A stretch of 7,150 nucleotides of DNA. Origin: Chloroflexota bacterium (GTDB lineage: Bacteria > Chloroflexota > Dehalococcoidia > Lucifugimonadales > JADFKI01). The notes under the pieces were generated by a model. That model did no database searches. It had not been told where the DNA came from and saw only the letters and a list, made by a program, of their open reading frames with translations. Each line of letters opens with the position of its first letter. Position 1 is the stretch's first letter. The position numbers and the translations under genes were made by a program. Below are positions 1 to 5,991 of this stretch, piece by piece. The stretch is from assembly GCA_022565015.1 (NCBI GenBank), contig JADFKI010000205.1:1-7150 (forward strand), written 5' to 3'.

Positions 1-351
1 CTTTTTCTTCCGCTGCCCCGTGCGGCCGAGCGCCGGCGGGCCCTTCTCACTCGGGGCCACCGTGTTGATCCCCACATCCACCACGACGGCCCCCGGCTTG
101 ACCATGTCCGCGGCGATCAAGCCGGGTTTGCCGACCGCCACAATCAGGATATCGGCCCGCAGGGTGTGGGAAGCCAGATCCCGCGTGGCGACGTGACAGA
201 CCGTTACCGTGCACATCTCATTCAACAGCAAGAGGCTGAGAGGCTTGCCCGATACGGCCCCGGCCCCGACTACCGCGACGTCCTTACCCTGTAACGTAAC
301 GCCCGTCGTGCGGATGAGCTCCAGAACCGCCATCGCCGTGCAGGGCGCCAC
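1..351 (-). CDS. folD: FolD C-terminal (NADP-binding) fragment, broken at both ends
   Basis: Bifunctional 5,10-methylenetetrahydrofolate dehydrogenase/cyclohydrolase, a cytosolic enzyme of one-carbon folate metabolism. The minus-strand frame is open from base 351 down to base 1 (117 codons). It reads in FolD order: PCT (about 337-345), VLELIRTTGV, a dinucleotide loop VVGAGAVSGKPL (about 238-273), TVTVCH, ADILIVAVGKPG, and VKPGAVVVDVGIN (ending near 64). This is only the second half of the family. The N-terminal catalytic domain, with the active-site Tyr and Lys, should lie at higher coordinates, but the sequence beyond about 351 is GlpD-like on the other strand and the FolD frame meets a stop at 388-390. 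The C-terminus runs off the window. The loop is unusual (GAGAVSG where GRSxxVG is typical), and the segment after GIN is longer and more basic than usual. The family call is secure; whether the fragment is functional is doubtful. Confidence 0.88.
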   Translation of the reverse strand, partial: MAPCTAMAVLELIRTTGVTLQGKDVAVVGAGAVSGKPLSLLLLNEMCTVTVCHVATRDLASHTLRADILIVAVGKPGLIAADMVKPGAVVVDVGINTVAPSEKGPPALGRTGQRKKK

Positions 352-356
352 CAGAG
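340..356. other. Breakpoint between folD (minus) and glpD-like (plus) half-genes
   Basis: FolD homology on the minus strand ends just after the PCT motif (337-345). GlpD homology on the plus strand begins with DPDAVFSRGNRHLF, whose first Asp codon starts at 356. Each family lacks its N-terminal half exactly here, so two unrelated genes are joined within about 10-15 bases. No insertion-sequence end, target-site duplication or long repeat is visible at the join. A genomic rearrangement and a metagenome-assembly chimera both fit the sequence. Confidence 0.75.
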
Positions 357-1228
357 ACCCTGATGCTGTATTCAGCAGGGGCAATCGTCACCTGTTTATG
401 GTCCCCTGGAGAGAGTACACCCTTCTCGGTGTGTGGCACGTCGTGTACAAGGGCAACCCAGACGAAGTCCAATTGACTGAAGAAGAGGTCCAGCAGTTCC
501 TCGATGAGTTCAATAGCTCCTACGGGCTGTCCGAGCCTTTAGGACTGAAGGACGTTTCCACGTGGAATTTCGGACTCACCCTGTTCGGGGAAAATAATGA
601 CGGTGCCGAAGACCTCAGCTACGGCAAACAGTCCCGCATATTGGACCACGCCAGGGATGATGGAACCGAGGGCCTGATTACCGTCGTAGGCGTACGATAC
701 ACGATGGGTCGGGGCACAGCACGGCAGGTCGTGGACCTGGTGCTGAAAAATCTTGGCAGGAGCGCGCCGAAATCCAGGACGGCCGACACTCCACTGAAAG
801 GCGGCGACATAGGGCCTTTCGACGATTTCGTGGATGGAGCGATGGCCAACAGGCCGGAGGGCGTCGGGCCAGAGAGTATGTACGCCATACTGAGAAACCA
901 CGGAACCGATTACAGGAGCGTCGTTGAATACGCTTGCCGGCTGCCCGGTGCGACGAACGTCATAGGTGCTTCAAATACCATTGAGGCTGAGGTGATTCAT
1001 GCGGTCCGCGACGAGATGGCCTGTAAGCTGACCGATGTCGTGCTCAGGCGCACCGACCTCGGCACGGGAGAGTATCCGGGCGAGGATGCCCTTTCGCGTT
1101 GCGCGGATATCATGGCCGCAGAGCTGGGCTGGAACGAGGCCCGCAGGATGCGCGAAATAGCAGAGACCCGAGCGTTCTATCCTCCTTTCGTCGTACGCAG
1201 AGCGCGCGAGGCGTCCGCACATGCTTAA
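353..1228 (+). CDS. GlpD-like FAD-dependent glycerol-3-phosphate dehydrogenase, C-terminal part, 5'-truncated
   Basis: GlpD oxidises sn-glycerol 3-phosphate to dihydroxyacetone phosphate at the membrane and passes electrons to quinone. The frame is open from 209, but codons before about 353 are only the antisense of folD; residues after that match GlpD. Visible landmarks are HLFMVPWREYTLLG with VVYKGNPDEV (about 389-466), matching the VFVIPW...EYKGDP stretch of E. coli GlpD; ITVVGVRYTMGRGTA (about 680-721), at the place of the family's GGKLTTYR segment; and a helical C-terminal DAO_C-type domain with AVRDEMACKLTDVVLRRTDL (about 1001-1060) and AAELGW. About 290 residues remain of a usual 500-550, and the FAD Rossmann motif (GxGxxG) is absent. 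The fragment should therefore not be active alone. Possible in-frame starts are ATG 209, GTG 338 and ATG 398; none has a convincing ribosome-binding site. The 3' end overlaps the next gene by 8 bases. Family call firm, exact start unknown. Confidence 0.8.
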   Translation, partial: RDPDAVFSRGNRHLFMVPWREYTLLGVWHVVYKGNPDEVQLTEEEVQQFLDEFNSSYGLSEPLGLKDVSTWNFGLTLFGENNDGAEDLSYGKQSRILDHARDDGTEGLITVVGVRYTMGRGTARQVVDLVLKNLGRSAPKSRTADTPLKGGDIGPFDDFVDGAMANRPEGVGPESMYAILRNHGTDYRSVVEYACRLPGATNVIGASNTIEAEVIHAVRDEMACKLTDVVLRRTDLGTGEYPGEDALSRCADIMAAELGWNEARRMREIAETRAFYPPFVVRRAREASAHA

Positions 1229-2237
1229 ACGCAGGCTCTTCACTGTTGCAAAGTACGGAGTCAGCCTTGGCCTGCTGGCCCTGATAATCGTCAGGGCGGA
1301 CATCAGCGGGTTCGCCACAACGATCAAGGATGTAAACGTACTGCTTTTTATGGTGGCCATGCTGATCCGGGCCATGAACATGCTTGTGAGGTCCTACAAG
1401 TGGCAGATACTTCTAAGTGTACATGGGTCCACCCTATCTCTGAGTCGGATTCAGAGCATCAATTACATGTCGTTGTTCTTCAACAACTTCTTCCTTGGCT
1501 CCATCGGGGGCGATGCCTTCCGGATATATAGCACGATTAAATACTCCAACACCAAAGGGGGGGCCGCGTCGGCCGTGATCATGGAAAGGGCAACCGGGCT
1601 TTTCATGGCTCTGGCAGTCGTGCTGGTGCTGGGGACAGCCTTTTTGCTAAGCGCCCAGGACTTGATAACCGCTAATCTAATAATTGCCTTGTCTCTCCTG
1701 GGTGTGTTGGGTATATCGGTCATATTAGCCTGGCTGAAGTATTCCGCCGGGATTTCCGGCCTGACGTTTCTAAAGCGAATTCCCAGGGCAAGGGCGCTGT
1801 CGGAAGACCTGGCAACGAGCATGAGAGCGTACAGGAACCATCGACGCATTGTGCTGACGTCTCTGGGCCTGTCGCTCCTTTACCATATCGTGAACAGCTT
1901 CGTGGTATATTTTGTCGCACTGGCGGCCAATGCGAACGTGTCCGTGTTGGACGTCATGCTGATAACGCCTCTGGTGGCCATGCTGATTATGATTCCCATC
2001 TCAGTAAATGGCATAGGCATTCAAGAAGGCTCTTACGTGTTTTACCTGGAGCAGGTTGGAGTGGCAGGACCCGCGGCCTTACTTACGGCCGTGCTGGCGA
2101 GGCTAGGGCTCTTCATTTTCAGCCTCATTGGCGGCCTGCTGCTCCTGCTTCAGTTCATTGGCAGGCATCGAAAGCCTGCTGGAGCCAGACTGGAAGGACT
2201 GCCCGGCAATAGATCAACCACGGCCGAAGGTGGATGA
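1221..2237 (+). CDS. Lysylphosphatidylglycerol synthase TM / UPF0104 family membrane protein (flippase-like)
   Basis: A 338-residue integral membrane protein. Hydrophobic segments lie at about residues 13-25, 38-55, 126-143, 150-171, 210-236, 245-262 and 284-314. The family signatures are FFNNFFLGSIGGDAFR (86-101), followed by AVIMERATG (118-126), and PISVNGIGIQEG (259-270). This is the stand-alone transmembrane domain family related to the MprF flippase part (Pfam LPG_synthase_TM). Members are common in cell-envelope and glycolipid clusters and are thought to move or bind lipid-linked substrates; few have a proven function. No cytosolic aminoacyl-transferase domain is fused, so lysyl-PG synthesis itself is not indicated. 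The start ATG overlaps the end of the GlpD-like frame by 8 bases and has GAGG at 1208-1211, 9 bases upstream. The stop lies 3 bases before asnB, so the genes are probably cotranscribed. The substrate cannot be read from sequence. Confidence 0.85.
   Translation: MLKRRLFTVAKYGVSLGLLALIIVRADISGFATTIKDVNVLLFMVAMLIRAMNMLVRSYKWQILLSVHGSTLSLSRIQSINYMSLFFNNFFLGSIGGDAFRIYSTIKYSNTKGGAASAVIMERATGLFMALAVVLVLGTAFLLSAQDLITANLIIALSLLGVLGISVILAWLKYSAGISGLTFLKRIPRARALSEDLATSMRAYRNHRRIVLTSLGLSLLYHIVNSFVVYFVALAANANVSVLDVMLITPLVAMLIMIPISVNGIGIQEGSYVFYLEQVGVAGPAALLTAVLARLGLFIFSLIGGLLLLLQFIGRHRKPAGARLEGLPGNRSTTAEGG
2227..2233 (+). promoter_or_regulatory. Ribosome-binding site of asnB-like gene
   Basis: AAGGTGG differs by one base from the AAGGAGG consensus and sits 7 bases before the ATG at 2241. 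It lies inside the last codons of the upstream membrane-protein gene. It supports the 2241 start, which also places the catalytic Cys directly after the initiator Met. Confidence 0.7.
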
Positions 2238-2240
2238 TAA

Positions 2241-4109
2241 ATGTGCGGGATTTGCGGATTAGTCAACGCGGACTCAGGAAGGCCGGTGCCCGCGGAGCAG
2301 ATTCGGCGAATGCGCGATGTCATGGTGCATCGCGGCCCTGACGATGCAGGGGAATTCTTGGAGGGCCCCGTGGGACTGGGGCATAGGCGGCTATCCATCC
2401 TGGACCTGTCGCCGCGTGGTCATCAACCCATGAGCAGCGCCAGTGGCAGATTCTGGATCACATACAATGGGGAGATCTACAACTTCCGTCGTCTGCGCGA
2501 GGACCTCGAAGCGAAGGGCTACCGGTTCAAAAGCGAGAGTGACACTGAGGTCCTCGTCAACGGCTTCGAGGAATGGGGACTAGCGGGGCTCCTTCCTCGA
2601 CTCGACGGCATCTTTGCTTTCGCCGTGTGGGATAGGGCTGAACAGCGCCTTAGTGCCGCACGAGACCAGCTTGGCGTCAAACCACTTTACTACACGACTA
2701 GTCCGCAAGGGTTCGCATTCGGCTCAGAGATAAAGGCGCTTTGGGCCGCAGGCTTTCGAAAAGAGGTCGACCTCTCCACATTTGAGGAATTGCTCATATT
2801 TCGCATGGTGGCCGGCGAGAACACGCCTTTCAAAGGGGTGAAGCGGCTGCTACCGGGCCACTGTTTGGAATACTCCAACGGCAGCCTCAATGTGCGCCCG
2901 TATTGGCAGGCCGCAGACCACGTTGACTCCGACGAGTCGTATGTGCAGACCTGGAAGGAACGCTTTGCACGGGCCATTATAGACCAGCGGATCAGCGATG
3001 TTCCTATCGGCACTCTCTTATCAGGAGGATTGGACTCAAGCATAGTGACTGCCGAGCTTGCCCGCGCGGAGCGAGACTCAGTGCAGACGTTCACCGTGTC
3101 GGTGCCGCCTGAGGAAGGCTTGGACGAGTGGCCATACGCCGAGGCGGTGGCAGAGCGTTGGAGCTGCAAGAGCCACAAGCTTCAGGTCCCGGCGGGCGAT
3201 GTTCTGGAGCGCTTGCGCCGGACCCAGTCTTTCCATGATGAGCCCCTGGCGCACGGCAATGATATGCATATCTTTGAGATCAGCCGCCTGGCCAAGGAAC
3301 ACGTTACCGTGCTGCTCTCCGGTGAGGGCGCCGACGAGCTCCTGGGCGGTTACACCCGGTACGAACCGATTCGAAAGCCGTGGCTGGCCAAGCTTGCCAC
3401 ATCCGGCGCTGCTGCTCCGATACGTTCGCTGATGGGGCTTGTACCGAGCCGAAAGGTGTGGCGACTACAGCGACTGCTGTCACTAGGCAGCCTAAAGCAG
3501 GCCATCCTATACAACGCCGCTGACCTGCTTCCCGGCGACCTTAAGTCGCTGGGCCTGACGGTGGAAGCGCGATTCGAGGCGCGGAATGCGATACTTGACG
3601 GGGCGATGCTCGCCACCCGCGAACCCATCCGGCAGCTGATGCTCTATGACATGCAAACATTCCTTTGCTCCATTCTGAATCGCAACGACCGAATGACCAT
3701 GGCGGCCTCCATAGAGTGTAGAGTCCCTTTTCTTGCCGTTGGCGTTGTGGAAGCCGCCCTGAAATTGCCAACCAACGCCCTGTATTCGGGCAGAAACGGC
3801 AAGCAGATTCTACGGGAGTACGCCTCCGGACTGCTGCCCGACGAGGTTCTGACGCGGCCAAAATGGGGGCTGGGTATTCCATGGCCGCGTTACATGCGAA
3901 ACGATCCCAAATGTAGATCATTTGTGGAGGGCATCCCGCGGTCGGAATTTGCGAGAGCCATTGAAGCGCCTGGTCTTGCAACGGCAATCGCAGGCTTTCT
4001 CAAGGGAGACGACCGCAAGGCCGGGCTTGTTTACCAGCTGTTTGCCCTGGCTGTATGGTGGGAGCAGGTTGTAGATGCGTCCGGCGGTTGTGCGCTTCCT
4101 GATGAATAA
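2241..4109 (+). CDS. asnB: Asparagine synthase (glutamine-hydrolysing), class II AsnB family
   Basis: A 622-residue amidotransferase. An N-terminal Ntn-type glutaminase releases ammonia from glutamine, and a C-terminal synthetase domain uses ATP to activate a carboxylate (aspartate in the classical enzyme) for amidation. The glutaminase domain has Cys2 in MCGICG exposed by Met removal, HRGPDD (30-35), R49, YNGEIYN (75-81) and SDTEVL (100-105). The synthetase domain has the PP-loop SGGLDSS (261-267), SGEGADELLGGY (360-371) and RPKWG (539-543). Length is typical of the bacterial polysaccharide-cluster AsnB type, somewhat longer than E. coli AsnB (554). One deviation is RVPFLAV (494-500), where the usual PFLD aspartate is Ala499. 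The gene begins 3 bases after the flippase-like gene with a good ribosome-binding site. Its setting suggests a pathway-specific amidation, for example of a uronic acid or a peptide, rather than bulk asparagine synthesis, but true asparagine synthetase activity cannot be excluded. Confidence 0.93.
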   Translation: MCGICGLVNADSGRPVPAEQIRRMRDVMVHRGPDDAGEFLEGPVGLGHRRLSILDLSPRGHQPMSSASGRFWITYNGEIYNFRRLREDLEAKGYRFKSESDTEVLVNGFEEWGLAGLLPRLDGIFAFAVWDRAEQRLSAARDQLGVKPLYYTTSPQGFAFGSEIKALWAAGFRKEVDLSTFEELLIFRMVAGENTPFKGVKRLLPGHCLEYSNGSLNVRPYWQAADHVDSDESYVQTWKERFARAIIDQRISDVPIGTLLSGGLDSSIVTAELARAERDSVQTFTVSVPPEEGLDEWPYAEAVAERWSCKSHKLQVPAGDVLERLRRTQSFHDEPLAHGNDMHIFEISRLAKEHVTVLLSGEGADELLGGYTRYEPIRKPWLAKLATSGAAAPIRSLMGLVPSRKVWRLQRLLSLGSLKQAILYNAADLLPGDLKSLGLTVEARFEARNAILDGAMLATREPIRQLMLYDMQTFLCSILNRNDRMTMAASIECRVPFLAVGVVEAALKLPTNALYSGRNGKQILREYASGLLPDEVLTRPKWGLGIPWPRYMRNDPKCRSFVEGIPRSEFARAIEAPGLATAIAGFLKGDDRKAGLVYQLFALAVWWEQVVDASGGCALPDE

Positions 4110-4299
4110 CAGATACGACTTCTTTCACACGCGCGGAGCGGGTAGCCTCTTTCCCGAAGGCTCGTCTGCACCTGCACCAGCGTCACAGCGTACGGCGGTC
4201 GCATCGAGGCTGTGTCGCAGACCATTTCAGGTCCGATTTATTCGAGGAGATTCCGTGATGTTGTTTCGCCCTGTTTCGATGGATTCGTGGTCTGATAGT

Positions 4300-4313
4300 G
4301 GTCGCGACCGGTC
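4300..4313. repeat. Overlapping short palindromes, possible operator
   Basis: GGTCGCGACC (4300-4309) is a perfect 10-base palindrome and runs into GACCGGTC (4306-4313), a perfect 8-base palindrome. They lie in the gap about 220 bases before the ligase start. A regulator site is possible, but palindromes this short can occur by chance in G+C-rich DNA. Confidence 0.3.
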
Positions 4314-4438
4314 CACGGCCCAGATACCGAAAATAGGGTCCTCTGCTTCCAATATATTAATTCAAGAGCACAGGTCTTTGTCCCCAATACTGAATTTTGA
4401 TTAGTCGTAATTAACCCTTACCTTCCCTCTAGGCGCCG

Positions 4439-4467
4439 TTGTTTAACCTGGAATTCTTTGAGATTAT
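4439..4467 (+). promoter_or_regulatory. Weak candidate sigma-70-type promoter for the ligase-GMC pair
   Basis: TTGTTT (4439-4444) and GATTAT (4462-4467) are separated by 17 bases and lie about 67 bases before the ligase start, in AT-rich DNA. They match the consensus hexamers at 3 of 6 and 4 of 6 positions only. The location is plausible but the match is near chance level. Confidence 0.15.
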
Positions 4468-4533
4468 TGATAGTGATGTTACCGCTGGAATTTATCTCTT
4501 GGCACGTTAGCCATCCTGGAGAATAGCTGTTCT

Positions 4534-5991
4534 GTGAATCGTATTACGTTCAACTGGCGCAAGCCGATCATAATGGGTCTATTGAGAGCTCAGAGGAGTC
4601 CGGTGCTCAGGGAACTGAAGTTCGTCCGTTCCATCGAGCGAAGGACGCCTGAAGAGCTCCGTAGAATCAGTAACGAGCGTCTTTCTCGTCTGCTGATACA
4701 CGCATGGACAAACACCGACTACTATCATGAGTTGTTGAGCGACTGCGGCGTCGTCCGAGACGGCAAGGTCGATTTGGACAGGTTCGAGGACGTGCCGTTT
4801 CTGACGAAGCGCATAATCCAGCAGGATGCCGGAAGGTTGAGAGCCGGTAGTCTGCCGAAGGGTAGGAAGGCCTATGTGAACCGCACTGGCGGCTCGACCG
4901 GCGAGCCCGTGGAATACTGGCAGGACAGCCATTACGAAGCTGTCAACGTGGCGGATAAACTCTATCACTTCGAGACAATGGGCAAGGAGCCCGGCCAGCG
5001 CGAGCTAAAAATTTGGGGAGCGGAACGAGACATATTCAGGGATACCTCAGGACTCAAGGTCAAGCTGAAGAACTTTATTTACAACCGCAGTGTCAAGCCC
5101 TGTGGCAGTCTGTCCACCGATGATATTCAGGGGATCATCGAGCACATTAACAGGACAAAGCCCCGATTAATATGGGCCTACATCGACGGCGCGTACGCCG
5201 TGGCAAGCTACGCAGAGAGAAATGGACTAAAACTCCACTCTCCGGCCGCCGTGTTCTGCGGCGGCGGCACGATGTTTCCCGACATGGAGGCATCCATACA
5301 GAGGGCATTCCAAGCGCCCGCCATAAACTTCTACGGGTCCAGGGAGATGGGCGACGTCGCCTGCGAGTGCTCCGAGAAGCAGGGCTTGCATGTAGCCAGC
5401 CACTCTCACGTCGTAGAGGTGTTGGATGAAAACGCCCGTCCTGTCATGGAGCAGGAAGGAGAGCTTGTCATCACCTCCCTGATGAACTACGCGATGCCGT
5501 TCATAAGGTACAGAATCGGCGACAGAGGCGCCCTAACGGCCCGGCGGTGCGCTTGCGGAAGGGGGTTTCCCCTGCTGGATTCCGTGTCAGGGCGCAGCAT
5601 AGAGTCCTTCGTAACCGCCAGTGGGAACCTGGTCTCCCCTATATACCTTATAACTTCGATAGGCGCCGCGCTGAATCCCGGGCTTGTCAGGAAATTCCAG
5701 CTGGTCCAGGACGATTATTCTCACGTGACGCTAAATCTGGTCCCGGAATCAGGCCATGAGGAGGGGGAGCTTACCTCCATCCTGAGACAGGTTACGGAGA
5801 AGATTCGGGGCGTTATGGGACAGGACTGCGTCGTCGATCATCGTTTCGTGCGGGATATTCCCCGCCAAAAATCTGGAAAGTACCTCTACACGATTTCAAA
5901 TGTCGCCGGCAACGGCTATTCGTGGCGCGGCGGCGAGGGTGAATCCCGCGACGTACAAGAACCGGCCACAGTCGTCGAGAATGTCCAATGA
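4534..5991 (+). CDS. PaaK/CapK-family adenylate-forming ligase
   Basis: A 485-residue, probably cytosolic enzyme related to phenylacetate-CoA ligase, coenzyme F390 synthetase and CapK. The family activates a carboxylic acid as acyl-AMP and often passes it to CoA or another nucleophile. In order, it shows the phosphate-binding loop RTGGSTGEPV (117-126), FYGSREMGD (266-274) at the place of the adenine/Mg motif, RYRIGDRG (325-332) with the ATP-ribose Asp330, and IPRQKSGKY near the C-terminus with the likely adenylation lysine K449. Cysteines at 277, 279, 339 and 341 with His286 resemble the Cys-rich CxCG element seen in CapK-like members. The GTG start has GGAG at 4518-4521, 12 bases away, which is rather far; ATG at 4573 is an in-frame alternative that would remove 13 residues. 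The stop overlaps the GMC gene start. CapK relatives sit in capsule clusters, but the acyl substrate is not evident here. Confidence 0.85.
   Translation: MNRITFNWRKPIIMGLLRAQRSPVLRELKFVRSIERRTPEELRRISNERLSRLLIHAWTNTDYYHELLSDCGVVRDGKVDLDRFEDVPFLTKRIIQQDAGRLRAGSLPKGRKAYVNRTGGSTGEPVEYWQDSHYEAVNVADKLYHFETMGKEPGQRELKIWGAERDIFRDTSGLKVKLKNFIYNRSVKPCGSLSTDDIQGIIEHINRTKPRLIWAYIDGAYAVASYAERNGLKLHSPAAVFCGGGTMFPDMEASIQRAFQAPAINFYGSREMGDVACECSEKQGLHVASHSHVVEVLDENARPVMEQEGELVITSLMNYAMPFIRYRIGDRGALTARRCACGRGFPLLDSVSGRSIESFVTASGNLVSPIYLITSIGAALNPGLVRKFQLVQDDYSHVTLNLVPESGHEEGELTSILRQVTEKIRGVMGQDCVVDHRFVRDIPRQKSGKYLYTISNVAGNGYSWRGGEGESRDVQEPATVVENVQ

Larger units (their letters stand above)
4110..4533. other. 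Non-coding gap between the two gene blocks
   Basis: This stretch has no frame with recognisable protein similarity. Its 3' half (about 4330-4510) is clearly AT-richer than the surrounding genes, for example around AATATATTAATT (4351-4362). It holds a 10-base palindrome GGTCGCGACC (4300-4309), two TGTTTCG copies 10 bases apart, two CTGGAATT copies (4448-4455 and 4485-4492), and TGGC-N6-GCCA (4500-4513) just before the ligase gene. It probably carries the end of the asnB transcript and the promoter of the ligase-GMC pair, but no clear intrinsic terminator with a U-tract was found. Confidence 0.6.

Noticed and set aside
209..352. N-terminal 48 codons of the long plus-strand frame as genuine protein sequence
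   Set aside because: This stretch is the exact antisense of conserved FolD codons, including the dinucleotide loop and PCT motif, and does not resemble the GlpD N-terminus.
539..901. Minus-strand frame of 120 codons opposite the GlpD-like gene
   Set aside because: It is the shadow of conserved GlpD sequence and matches no family I recognise.
2690..3178. Minus-strand frame of 162 codons opposite asnB
   Set aside because: It lies wholly within the well-supported AsnB coding region and has no recognisable domain; the same applies to 3541-3987.
4144..4162. AGCCT/AGGCT inverted repeat as an intrinsic terminator after asnB
   Set aside because: The stem is only 5 base pairs with a 9-base loop and no T-run follows.
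4075..4404. A 109-codon plus-strand open frame starting inside the end of asnB
   Set aside because: No recognisable family, low-complexity Ser/Arg/Pro-rich composition, no ribosome-binding site, and a start 35 bases inside a confident gene. It is most likely chance.
4500..4514. TGGCACG before the ligase gene as a sigma-54 promoter
   Set aside because: The -24-like GG is present but the GC expected at -12 is missing at the required spacing.
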